Shown piece by piece: positions 32,076-42,178 of a stretch of 64,000 bases of DNA. This stretch comes from Fallopia convolvulus (lineage: Eukaryota; Streptophyta; Magnoliopsida; Caryophyllales; Polygonaceae), in assembly GCA_964016875.1 (NCBI GenBank), contig OZ024719.1, positions 28,897,877-28,961,876 on the forward strand. The letters run 5' to 3'. A program made the translations under genes and the position numbers. Position 1 is the stretch's first letter. Every line of letters begins with the position of its first letter. Under the pieces are notes generated by a model. The model did not search any database and was not told where the DNA came from. It saw only the letters and a list, made by a program, of their open reading frames with translations.

Positions 32076-33300
32076 TCCCTCGAACTCTCCGTGTCCCGAT
32101 GCCCTCTCTGGTCCTCCCCACACCAGCCCCCTAGACCACCGCTCACCAACCACCATCACCGGCCGCGCTCTGACGGCGCAAACCTCCAGCCTGCTCCCCC
32201 TCTCCTCGGTTGTCCAGCCACGCCGGCGAGTCCGTCTACACACCAGCGATTCCGTCCGTCCACGCCGCTGATTCACCACCACCGCTGCTGCATTCTACCC
32301 CCTGGTTCGCCGCCTCTCCTGCCGCCAGCGAACCTGCTCTGCTTGCTCAAGTCCGACCACCGCCCGCTCAATCTTTGCACAATCCTGGTAAGTGGGGGTG
32401 TCTTTATGTTCTATTAGTGTTAAATTTTCCGCCCTTATTCCAATTGGGAATCAATCGGGATGATTTGTGTTCATTAAGTTATGCTTTGCTGGGTGTGCGT
32501 GGTTTAACTTTGAGTTTGTGTTGAGTTGTGAGTATTATGTGCTTCAGATTAGTAAGTTGCTGAATGCTGATGTTTTGTTTCTTACATAGTATTGGCACAG
32601 GAATTTATTTCTACTTTATTAATTTTGTTATTTGGGTGGCTTAGTGGTTGCTTTGGTGTTGTTGATTTCGATCGATCAAGTTGATTAATTTGAGTTGAGT
32701 AATACATTGTGGTGTGGATTGTGCTTTAATTTATTGTGAAGTTGTTGGCCATTGAAATCTAACGTGCTTAAATGGGTATTACTTGATTTTTGAGTTGGCA
32801 TATCCATATAAGACTATTTGATACTGCATTGTTATATTCTGAGTTATGCTCCCAATTATCATACAGTGCTTTGTTAATATTTTTAAATGCTAGCTTAATT
32901 TTCTTTGATTTGTGTCACTGAGTTTGCTGATGGTGCGAATTGTTGCTATAATATGTGATAATGTGGTGTTTGCTTGAGTTTTACTGGTTCCTACTAAATT
33001 TGGATGAGAATTGATATACATTACCATTTGAATTAGTAGTTGTCATTGGTTTGATTTGATAACTTGTGCTAATCAGCTCCGTTTTAGAGCTAGTTGTTTT
33101 GGTTTGGAAGTTGTTTTTGTTGGATAGGTTTGCATTTAAAGGAAGTTATGCTAAATTCTTTGAGCCTATAGATGACTTTCAGCCTGTCTATCGGATTCAA
33201 ATGAACATGCCTAGATGCCTGATTATTTGGTGAGTTTCTTTTCCTCTTTCTTTTTCTACATTGGGACAATGTAGAATTTAAGCTTGGGGGAGGGATAAAT
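32076..33300 (+). other. Second leader and 3' non-coding region of nested Athila
   Basis: C/T-rich leader (to about 32390), GTAAGT donor-like site near 32391, then T-rich intron-like DNA. It ends with TTAAGCTTGGGGGAGGG (33278-33294), a polypurine tract of the kind that directly precedes Athila 3' LTRs. Pro-rich reading frames at 32091-32524 were not accepted. Confidence 0.5.
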
Positions 33301-33322
33301 CTCATGTGTGATTTCGTTTGGG

Positions 33323-33417
33323 GGAGAGTAGAGGATAGAGGAGAAAGAAGGACGATTTGTTTTTTTTTTTAATTTCAGCGTTCGCCGAGAACTCGGGTGA
33401 GAACTCGGGGAAAAACA
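33323..33417 (-). repeat. Inverted right end replacing the 3' LTR
   Basis: Inverted copy of 32002-32075 plus a direct copy of the 17-bp lead, ending ...AAAAACA at the AGTAT duplication. It shares no similarity with the 5' LTR. Confidence 0.85.
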
Positions 33418-33425
33418 AGTATTAT

Positions 33426-33552
33426 TGTGACTTTTGGTGAAACTAGTGCACAAACTTGACTTATATTTCGTTATGGGCTTTAAGTTAGTTTCATTAAAAT
33501 TTGGATTCTTTTATGTAATAACGAGAGGAGTTATGGCTGAAATGAGAGAGAT

Positions 33553-33589
<37 letters not shown>

Positions 33590-34117
33590 TGGCCTAGGGT
33601 ATTAAGCCTCATTTGTGGCCTCCTTTGAGGGTAGACTCGAACGATGAAATTTACTTGTTTTCAATCTAAGTTCTTTGTTTTGTTTTTCGTTTAATCTCGT
33701 TGTTTGATCGTTGGTGAGTCATATCCGACGCTCTTTCAACCTAGTTTGTTGATCTTGGTACGTAATATCCAAGATTCAACATCCATATCCAACAATCCAT
33801 CAATCCACTTTCAATCGCTCCATCCATCGACCCATCTCCATCTCAGTAGAATTCTGCACCACGCACGTATAGTCGCCATAACTTCTAAATTATATCTCAT
33901 CTGGATCTAAGATTTTGGGCGCTTAAACTAGACTCAATGATCTAACTCTGGGCTTTAGAATCACCCAATTCCGAGTCCGTACGAGGGAGATCTACCCTTT
34001 TTATCCCAGACGAAATTCAGCCAGCGAGCTCCACCACCAACGAACCAAGTGAAGCGTTTTCCGAGTTCTCTTGGCGATCCCTTTGCATCATCATCGTCAC
34101 CAACGATCCAGATATCA
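33426..34117 (+). repeat. Family X LTR B (shared by units 1 and 2)
   Basis: Starts TGTGACTTTTGG, contains a (GA)n tract at 33546-33586, ends GATATCA. It is the 3' LTR of unit 1, displaced by the Athila insertion, and the 5' LTR of unit 2. Confidence 0.85.
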
Positions 34118-34119
34118 AG

Positions 34120-34132
34120 TGGTATCATAGCC
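34120..34132 (+). promoter_or_regulatory. Primer binding site of family X unit 2
   Basis: TGGTATCATAGCC; one base differs from the unit 1 site. Confidence 0.8.
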
Positions 34133-34984
34133 ACACGAAGGTATCGCCATATAATTCTTTTTCCAACCTTGAATTTCACCTTGTTGCAAGTCTTTCTTGG
34201 TCGAATTTCCCTTGTGGTTGCGTGAGTTGTTATGTGTTGTAGTTGCCTCTGGTTGTGTGGGTGTTGTTGTCCATTGTTTGTGGTTGTTCTTGGACGAATT
34301 CGATGAGGAGCCATGGCTGAATTTTTGTTGAAAAAAAAACGTCCATGGATAGACACTAAAAGGTCCTCATAAATTGGTAGTTGAAGGGTTGCTTCTCTTG
34401 CTTGTTTAATGCCTTCAACTAGTAGATGTTTTTAATGAACTTATGCTGATTCGTGAGAGCTAAAAACGTGGGAATTGTGTCAAAAAACCAGCCTTAAATT
34501 CTTTCATTACATGCTTGTTGAAAGGTTCTGTGCTAGGATACGGGAACGACACCAAGACGGAACATCTTGAGTTGTTGTTTAAGTAAATTTTTTTATCTTT
34601 TGTTAACAATCAGAAAAACCTTGCCGGCGGCGTAAAGCTAATAAGGGGCCAGGCACAAAAAAAAAGATTAAGACTAGAAAAACCTTGCCCTGCGACGTAA
34701 AGCTAATAAGGGGTCGGTCACGGAAAGAGTAGTCAACTAGTAGAGCATAGCAAAGGCCTACTCGAACAAAAAAAAAATTTAATTAATTATACTTGATGCG
34801 TGTTGTCTTGATGGTTTAGTAGCTTCCTAGCATTGTTATCTTAGACAAGTGTGTGGTGAATTTCTTCTTTGTTTGTCCTTTGTTGTCTTTTGCATACTTG
34901 CAACTTGTCGAATTTTCATCTCGGGCAAGTCTTGGTGGTTAATTCAAGTGCACTCTATACCTTGATTTTTGACGTGGTTGTAAG

Positions 34985-35245
34985 ATGACAAGTGTAGGTG
35001 ACGAGAAGGATAAGCAAGAGGTTGAAGAGACGTCCACTAGTTCGGTGGCTTCCATGTTGCAATCAATGCAACAATCCTTGCAACAATCCTTGCAACAATC
35101 CATGCAATCCATGGAGACACACATGGAGGCATGCTTTGATGCCTTGGAGAGCCGATTCCTACGGCTAGATGAGTGGACATGTGGGGAAGATCAAGAAGAA
35201 ACGAGAAGAGCACGTTCACACTTTCAAGGTACGAGGCGACCATGA
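34985..35245 (+). CDS. Family X unit 2 gag N-terminal ORF
   Basis: Shorter counterpart of 27680-27976 (86 residues) with three to four LQQS-type repeats instead of seven. Same start (MTSVGDEKDKQEVEETSTSS) and same end. The downstream integrase-tail frame overlaps its 3' end. Confidence 0.55.
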   Translation: MTSVGDEKDKQEVEETSTSSVASMLQSMQQSLQQSLQQSMQSMETHMEACFDALESRFLRLDEWTCGEDQEETRRARSHFQGTRRP

Positions 35246-36540
35246 GGTATTCAGCGTTTCTAACCTTGTTCCTTCATTTTCTAACGATTATGTTGAGGAT
35301 GTTCAAAATCAAGGTTCGAGGACGACCCCTTGTAAAGGGGAGGAGACTTCCTTCCAACAAAGAGTGATGAGTGACACAGAACAACCAAAAAGAGAGACTC
35401 TTTTCCATGGATTGGAACAACTCATTACCATCAAGTGTCCAATAGAACTGATGCACATATTGCAAGAAGAGGAGGAAGTTGTGGAATTGTCTCCTAAAAT
35501 CAAGCATCGTCCTACCATCACTCCTAGCTCCATGAACTCATTGGCCACACCATGGATGGATGCATTTCCTATGATTCCTTCGTGTTTGCCCTTCTTGCTC
35601 CATGAGGAGGACGAGGTTGTTTTAGTCACTCCAAGCGATGATTACATTCATTTTCTCGTGGAGGCCAAGAAAGATGTCTTTGTCATGGAGAATGCCACAC
35701 CATGAGAGCTAGAAGCCCTACATCCATTGTTGAGCTCACTTGGTGATACAAGTGCACCTCTCAAGGATGTTTCTTGCACTCCTCTACTCTATATTTATGA
35801 CTATGTGTTGGTTGTACAACATATTTGATCAAATAATTTCACTTTTCTTTCATGCATTTGTGACATCTAGGACTAAGTACTCTTGCTTCCATTTTAGTTC
35901 TCTTTCCAAATACATGTCATCCAGGATGCAATTAGGTCATAGAATTCCATTGATGCCTACCTACACTCAATCTATTCATTGCTTTATTATGAGATGTACC
36001 CGTAAGAATAGGAAGAGAAGTGGTGTTGCTATCGCATACTTTCTGGCCTATCATATTGAGATTGGAAATGTTATTCTTAACTTGACTTCCATAGATTGTA
36101 CTAGCTTGTTCTTCTCTCGATGTGTCCTTTGTTTTACAACATTGATAGATTCGAGGATGAATCCTTATAAAGGGGAGGAGGAGGATGTGATTCCATCTAC
36201 CGAGTCATGGCCCCATGGTACCGTGCCAATCGGGGCGCCGTTGCACACGCTGATTTCTGACCTTGGGGCGCCTTGGCCTTTGATGGATGGTACCACTTCT
36301 TCGGGCACATTTAAAGGCACTATGATCCATGATTTGAGTGAAGAACTCAGCCCTAATGACAAGTTCAATTTGTACGACAAAGGAGGGTCTTCACTTGGAC
36401 AAATATCCAAGGCCGGTGTTCGAGGCGCTAAGAAGCCAAATTAAGGTACTACGCCCTATTCTGGAGGCATCACGGGAGCCCGAGCTAAAGCAATGCTTGA
36501 CAAGATCAAGGAGGAGATCATGGCTCATAAGTTGGATTTT
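35246..36540 (+). pseudogene. Family X unit 2 integrase tail plus long ORF, disrupted
   Basis: The frame through GDHEVFSVSNLVPSFSNDYV and MSDTEQPKRET runs to a TGA at 35703. Similarity resumes in another frame (from ~35840 to 36444), with a TAA where SQGTTPYF is found in unit 1. It ends near 36540 with the MAHKLDFG equivalent. Same layout as unit 1, including the direct repeats around the unknown segment. Confidence 0.65.
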
Positions 36541-36570
36541 GGCTAACAATGGAGAAGGGTGGAGTATTAT

Positions 36571-36685
36571 TGTGACTTTTGGTGAAACAAGTGCACAAAC
36601 TTGACTTATGTTTCGTTGAGGGCTTTAAGTTAGTTTCTTTAAACTTTTGGGTTGTTTTATGTAATAACGAGAGGAGTTATGGATG

Positions 36686-36729
<44 letters not shown>

Positions 36730-37220
36730 TGGCCTAGGGTATTAAGTCTCATTTGTGGCCTCCTTTGAGGTTTTACTTGTTTTCAATCTAAGTTCTTTGT
36801 TTTGTTTTTCATTCAATCTCGTTGTTTGATCGTTGGTGAGTCATATCCGACGCTCTTTCAACCTAGTTTGTTGATCTTGGTGCATAATATCGAAGATTCA
36901 ACATCCATATCCAACAATCCATCAATCCACTTCCAATCGCTCCATCCATCGATCCATCTCCATCTTGGTGGAATTCTGCACCACGCCCGTATAGTCGTCA
37001 TAACGTCTAAATTACATCTCATCTGGATCTGAAATTTTGGGGACTTAAACTAGACTCAAAGATCTAACTCTAGGCTTTGGAATCACCCAGTTCCGAGTCC
37101 GTAAGAGGGAGATTTACCCATTTTGTCCCAAACGAAATTCAGCCACCGAGCTCCATCACCTTTGAGCCAAGTGACGATTTCCTACCATTCTTCGACGATC
37201 TCTTTGCACCATCATCTACA
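36571..37220 (+). repeat. Family X LTR C (3'-most, end altered)
   Basis: Starts TGTGACTTTTGG, (GA)n at 36690-36727. It follows LTRs A and B until ~37150, then diverges and passes into GTTGACA-rich Mutator DNA near 37220-37235. No PBS and no clear CA end. Confidence 0.75.
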
Positions 37221-37229
37221 CCATCGATC

Positions 37230-37720
37230 CTCTCATCGTCGATGTTGACAATTATGTAATCTTTAGTGTTGACAGTTGATGGATGTAGATTGGAACAAGT
37301 GTTATGTAGGTTGTTGACAATTGTTGACTGCTATTTTCAACGTTATTGTATTTTGTTGACAGTTGATTAAGTTTTATGTATCTTGTTGACAGTTTTTGAC
37401 TGATATGTGTCAATGTAGTGTTTTCTTTTTAGCTTAGGCTTTGTTGTTGATAATTATGATGTCATTTTGACAACATTTGTGAAGTGTTTTAATTTTAACT
37501 AGTGACAAGTATGTGATCTTTTGTTGTTGTTCACAATTTCAGTTGACAAGTTCCTCGATGGTAGTTGACAGTTGTTTGCAGTTGACAAAGTTTAAGATAT
37601 TCCAAAATTCCCATAGAAGAGTATGTGTACCATGCATGCCCCTCCACTGATATTTCAAAGTTTGAGACAATGGTATTGAAAACTAATAGAAATTGTCGTT
37701 GACAGTCATTTGAAGTTGAC
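37230..37720. repeat. GTTGACA-rich dispersed repeat, right of the X array
   Basis: About fifteen GTTGACA copies in plus orientation between the array and the 3' end of mudrA. Shows that Mutator DNA resumes here. No ULP1 coding sequence recognised. Confidence 0.8.
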
Positions 37721-37787
37721 AATTACTACAAGCTCTAATGGAAATGAATCATAACAGACAACCCAATAAAAAAGATGTCATCGCCTT

Positions 37788-40533
37788 TCAATCTACTTGC
37801 ATAACCATGAGATTGTTGGTTCCACATGTCTTTTTGTTGTGTCCAGTTATTCCACAGTTGCTGCACTTTTGCTTGGTGATGTTCTTCTTCTTTTTTGTAT
37901 TCGTTTTGAACTCTCCAATAGATGGGATCCTATTTTTCCTTGGCCTTCCAATCTTCCTTCGTACATTTAGTGGGAAACAAGCTTTGTTGATGACGGTTTC
38001 CGATACATCCTAATCTGACCTCATAGGCAATGAATATATTGTTTCTTGATATACCATTAACCATTTTTCAGATTTGTAGTATTCACTTACAAAATCACTC
38101 GTGTCACACTTCATTTGCAGAATGGCGGCAATGACATGTGAACATGGCAGTTTTTCCAAATAAAATTTTCTACAACTGCATTTTTTTGCGCCAGATCAAC
38201 AACCATTGTGTAATCATCACTAAACACTTCAAATTGAGTACTATTCAAGACCTTTACGCCATACTTCTTGGATTTCATGCATCTTTTCTCTAGAATTTTG
38301 TTGATATTTGTGGGCAAACTAGTTTGGTTGCGCTCTGCGTTTGCCCTGCGCTTATTAAACCACCTTGATATCAAATCTCTTATAAACTCAAATAAGGAAA
38401 CAATTGGAAATGCCCTTGTTTCCTTGAACGCTGAGTTGACACTTTCAGCATTGTTTGTAGTCATGATGTTGTATCTATCACTAGGAAAGCAAGCTCTTGA
38501 CCATTTCTCAATCTCTGCATCTTTCAAGTATTGTCCCATCTCAGCATTTGACTTGCAAATATCATTGAAATATTTGTTGAATTCAGTTGTTGTATAACTC
38601 ATAGCTGCCTTGGAGAACAACTTGTGAATTCCTTTTTCTTTGAATCTCACTTTCAGATTTTGAAATGCCTTGTACATATCACATGCTTTGCACCAATATA
38701 GACCGATTCGACAGATTTTGCAATGTTGTTATGTCGATTAGTAACAAACACCATGTCGCTTGAACAAGGTATCACCTTCAACAACTCCTTAAAGAACCAT
38801 TTCCAAGAGTTGTCATTCTCAGAATCTACAACGGCATATGCAACAGGGAAGATTTGTTGGTTTGCATCTTGAGCCGAGGCAGTAATCAAGCATCCTAAAT
38901 ACTTGTTGTGTAGATGTGCTCCATCTATCTGGATGACCTATCATCAATGTATTTAATACACAAATTTGTTACAATTTTTGTTGTTGACAGTAATATATAT
39001 AATGTGCTATCTATTGTTGACATGCGTATTCATTGTTGACATATTTTTATAATAGAGTTTTTTTCATTGTTGACAGTGATATGATGTTGACACTCTAAAA
39101 TTTATGCAGTTTTAATATATATGATAGAATTTAATGATGAAATATGGTGTTGACAAAAGAGTAATGATTGTGTTGACAGTTTTTTATTGATTGAAATTAT
39201 GGACAGAGGTTTTTGCTTTTCATACCTTTCTCATGTGTTGAAAACCTCTAATTGATGCCCCAATTGAAATAAACACATACTTGAACCGATTATCATTGCC
39301 AATCTCAATACTTGTGTATGTTCCATTGTTGACAGTTTTGAGATTGTGGCAATACGCATGAAGAATGGCATTGTTCTCTTCAAGCGAACCTCTTATCAAT
39401 TTTTGTGCCCAATCTTGTGCTCTCCAAGCTTTATAGTAACTGATATTTTGGAAGTACTCATTCCTCATAACATTACGAATGATATTTGGATTCGGCCCAT
39501 GGCCAACACCTTCAAATCTGCATTTTTGGGGGAAAAATGAATCAATGATGACATTTTATTGAAATAGTGATGATGTGTTACTAAATTTGTTTGAAAATTA
39601 CCTTGATTTTATTTTTTCTCCAATGGTTTGATATGAGGGTTGGATATTCCTTGTATATCTCACTTCAAATGGGAATGTATGATTGTCATTCAATATCTTC
39701 ACCTCAAAATAATTTAGCCCCATAAGCTTCAGAACCCTCATATTCCATTGACAAGCTTTGTCAACACATTTTAGTCTATAAAGTTTAGATGTGGATCTGT
39801 CAACTCTGAAACCATAGCTCTCACGCATTGCAACATTAGACATTGCTCTTTTTAACTCTTCCTTTGATGTGTAAAGGTAACCTACTTTTACAATTGTAGA
39901 ATCTGGTGGAGTATCCACTTCTTCTTCTTCATCTGTTTCAGAACCGTTGCCAATTCTTAATGGTTGATGAATGTTGAAGGTATCAAATGACGGTTGGAAT
40001 TTGGCGTTAACAGTTGTTGACAACGAGCTGCTGTTGTTGACATTCGATGACAAATCCAAGCTCTCAACAATTTCCTTACCGCTTCTCCTCTTATATGTTG
40101 TGATATATATAGGCATTTCCCAAGAGACTTGAAGAGTGTTGTTAATTTGGTAGAAGGACTTGAGATCGTCATCAGTGTCTATTGTGTATGGATTTCTCAA
40201 AATTTGAGATAGATGCAAGTGTGACAAGCAAACAGTTGATGGTGATGCGTTGATATTGATCCTTTGTATAATTATTTTCCTTATAGAATCTAGATCAACT
40301 TTACCTTCTAGGACAATTGCCTTTGAGTTAACATCTCCAACATATGTACAATCTCCACTTTCAATCTTCCAATCTCCTCCAAAGCACACTATTAGTATTT
40401 TAGAATCCATCTGTTTGAACATGAACAAACATTCAATGTCAATGGCTATTTGGTCACAATATATGTTGTTGACAAAACAATAGCTATATAGTATATTAAC
40501 CCTTTGTTTTGAGCCATTGTGAACCATTATCAT
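37788..40533 (-). pseudogene. mudrA: mudrA-type transposase gene, disabled
   Basis: Exon 1 (40533-39602) holds an acidic linker and the MuDR DNA-binding module (YLYTSKEELKRAMSNVAMRE...KCVDKACQW). GTAA donor at 39601, CAG acceptor; exon 2 39517-39226 (NISYYKAWRAQDWAQKLIRG). Exon 3 starts at 38937 with VIQIDGAHLHNKYLGCLITA, the first catalytic Asp. The second catalytic Asp is Asn (FVTNRHNNI, about 38737). Glu lies in NNAESVN. A frameshift follows TRHF (~38660), another lies in an A-run (~38180), and a stop occurs near 38014. In the shifted frame a SWIM finger (CSCRKFYLEKLPCSH) and a terminal zinc knuckle (CSNCGITGHNKKTC, ~37810-37855) are present. The transposase cannot be active. Convergent with the DUF1985/ULP1-type gene. 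Confidence 0.85.
38941..39225. repeat. mudrA intron filled with GTTGACA motifs
   Basis: Intron 2 of mudrA carries about six plus-strand GTTGACA copies; splice sites GT (39225) and AG (38938) are visible on the minus strand. Confidence 0.75.
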
Positions 40534-40539
40534 ATGAAT

Positions 40540-41265
40540 GATTTAGTAGACTGTCAACAGTCCTTTTTAATGTCTAACAATATTTATCATCACCAAATAA
40601 CTCTCTCTGTCAACAATTGTCATTAAATCTCCATGAAATTATTTCACGCATCAACAACTGTCATTAAATCGATATGAATCAAAATGGTCAACAATAAATC
40701 ACAGATTTTCAACATCTGTCAACAATATGAATCAACTCCTTTTATTAACGGTGTAATCAAGTGTAATCATACAGAAGCAACTCGTTTTTTCAACATAAAT
40801 GAAAATTAAACAACTTGTTGACAATTACTTGATTGGAAACGGATTTTTATACAGTCTAAAAACAGTGTCAACAATTTGTTTTTTTATACAGTCAGAAAAC
40901 AGTGTCAACAAAAGATTATGCATTCGTTAGTGTATATCGTGTGTAAAATATGGTGATGATGACAAATCTGGTAAAACGTAGCTCACATGTTATCAAAATA
41001 AAAATAAAATCTCGCGAAAACGCCACTAACATGCTTGGATATTGTTGATAGTTTGCACGCCTTGATTTTCAGCGTTTGATATTGAATGCCAGCAGAGATT
41101 CTGTGTTTGAAATTGTTCTTCAACCGATTATAAAGTTCGATTTTCGTCAGCGAAAATTGGATGCTTGCGTGGGGGAGGGGACAATGGAAGTTCATGTCAA
41201 CGAAATTGTTGTTGCGTGGGGGCGAGGGCTATAGCGCGCAATTTAACATTTTTTGTCAACTGATT
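40540..41265. repeat. Right subterminal region of Mutator element with TGTCAAC motifs
   Basis: Here the motif is in reverse orientation (TGTCAAC or GTCAACA at about 40554, 40609, 40690, 40720, 40868, 40904, 41196, 41256). With the plus-oriented copies of the left end, this gives inverted subterminal symmetry. Confidence 0.75.
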
Positions 41266-41308
41266 TGTAATTGCACCCCCAATTATAGGCTAATTACCAA
41301 AAACACTC

Positions 41309-41317
41309 ATTTTATTT
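41309..41317. repeat. Right target duplication of Mutator-like element
   Basis: ATTTTATTT; see 19479-19487. Confidence 0.55.
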
Positions 41318-41637
41318 TTCATTCCCACTTATGAGCCAGGTGGGTCGATTAGTGGGTTGGGTTTATTGGGCTTTTCCTAGGCCCAATTCGTTTGATTAGA
41401 GTCCAAAATGAATATGATTGACTTGTTTAATTCAATTCATTTTTGCCAAATTCTGTCTTTTTAGATTGTTTTGAAAATTTTAATTAAATTATCTTTCTAA
41501 AGTAATTTAATTTCAAAAATTTTCTTTATCTCCTTTTCAAAAATGGAATTTAATTTAAGTGATATCGAATAGAGGCATTCTTATTATTTAAACAAATATA
41601 TTTAATTATAAAATAGCGAAGTATTACAACAGTTCCC
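41318..41637 (-). repeat. Outer part of chromovirus LTR, right of the Mutator element
   Basis: On the minus strand it starts TGTTGTAATACTTCGC, directly after a polypurine tract (TTTTAAGGGGGAAC, about 41634-41647). It continues across the Mutator insertion at 17972-19478. Confidence 0.6.
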
Positions 41638-41749
41638 CCTTAAAATAGTTTCGTCCTAGAAACTAAGGAAAAGGTAGGGTAGTACATAGATAGAGTATGA
41701 GTACAAACACAAAATTCACTCATAACAATGAGGAGTCAACAAAAGTTGT

Positions 41750-42178
41750 AATACCCCCTTAATGAACGTTTCGTTCTTTAATTAAGTCAAGAACAAATTG
41801 GGAAAATATTCATGTATCTCTTACTATGTCTCCCAAGTTTCCTAAGTCGTACCTTCATCACCATTCTTTGATCAAAGTACCCTAACTAGGGGTACTTCCG
41901 AGTTACCTAGCTTGTTTGCCCGACATTCCATGATTTTCAAAGGTCTTTCCTCATAGGTGCCATTTGAATGGATTTCCATGTCATTGTAATTGAGTATGTG
42001 GGATTTGTCAGGCGCATACTATATCAGGAGAGAAAAGTGGAAGAGATTATGGACTGAGTGTGTTGATGAAGGTAGTGCAAGGCGGTAAGCTAGACTCTCT
42101 CTAGTATCTCGAAAGGTCCAACATCGCGATGATTTAGCTTTCCTCTTTTCCAAAAACAAAATACGCCTATCGAGGAAG
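41750..42178 (-). pseudogene. Chromovirus integrase C-terminus and chromodomain remnant
   Basis: The minus strand reads GKLNHRDVGPFEILERV, then YRLALP and VHNLFHFSLL, the end of integrase, followed by a chromodomain (RPLKIMECRANKLGN, SEVPLVRVL). In-frame stops stand where Trp is expected in the chromodomain, and one follows FHFSLLI. The polypurine tract and 3' LTR follow leftward. It is cut on the right by the E LTR at 42179. Chromodomains steer such elements to heterochromatin; this one is broken. Lineage probably Tekay/Del. Confidence 0.75.

Larger units (their letters stand above)
29301..33417 (+). mobile_element. Nested non-autonomous Athila with an aberrant 3' end
   Basis: It has a 5' LTR (29301-30724), PBS, a gag-integrase fusion ORF, the post-pol hairpin motif, a second leader, and a polypurine tract near 33282-33294. 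Where a 3' LTR should follow, an inverted copy of an internal segment is found. Both ends carry the 5-bp duplication AGTAT and end TG...CA, so this structure integrated as a unit. It lies a few bases before LTR B of family X. RT, RNase H, protease and the integrase core are absent. Confidence 0.85.
24733..37220 (+). mobile_element. Head-to-tail array of non-autonomous chromovirus family X with shared LTRs
   Basis: Order: 5'-truncated interior (24733-26089), LTR A, interior 1 (26815-29300, resuming 33418-33425), LTR B, interior 2 (34118-36570), LTR C ending near 37220. Adjacent units share the LTR between them. The only other insertion is the Athila copy at 29301-33417. The array joins Mutator DNA directly on both sides and no target duplication was found. 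Interiors hold a short gag-like ORF, an integrase tail, a long ORF of unknown origin and a GGITRARAK tail, but no protease, RT, RNase H or integrase core, so the family is non-autonomous. Confidence 0.85.
19488..41308. mobile_element. Mutator-like element with DUF1985/ULP1-type gene and mudrA, interrupted by LTR elements
   Basis: The two halves belong together. A plus-strand DUF1985/ULP1-type gene lies on the left (20.5-24.7 kb) and a minus-strand mudrA transposase gene on the right (37.8-40.5 kb), both surrounded by the same GTTGACA-rich DNA. Arabidopsis, rice and melon have such ULP1-carrying Mutator elements (KI/Kaonashi type). Candidate ends are GAGGGAATTGG (left) and, inverted, GAGTGTTTTTGG (right), flanked by the 9-bp repeat ATTTTATTT. 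No long terminal inverted repeat was seen. A 12.5-kb LTR-element array occupies the middle. The element is inactive, since both genes are broken. Confidence 0.7.

Noticed and set aside
32091..32524. Pro/Ser-rich frames in three phases
   Set aside because: C/T-rich untranslated leader of the nested Athila; no conserved residues.
31983..33417. A separate inverted-repeat transposon inserted in the nested Athila, with the 17-bp direct repeat as target duplication
   Set aside because: A 17-bp duplication is unusual, the Athila polypurine tract lies inside the supposed insert, and the AGTAT duplication marks 33417 as the end of the Athila insertion itself.
19488..41308. Long terminal inverted repeats expected for classical Mutator elements
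   Set aside because: Only short similarity (GAG.G...TTGG) between the ends was found by eye; no long inverted repeat claimed.
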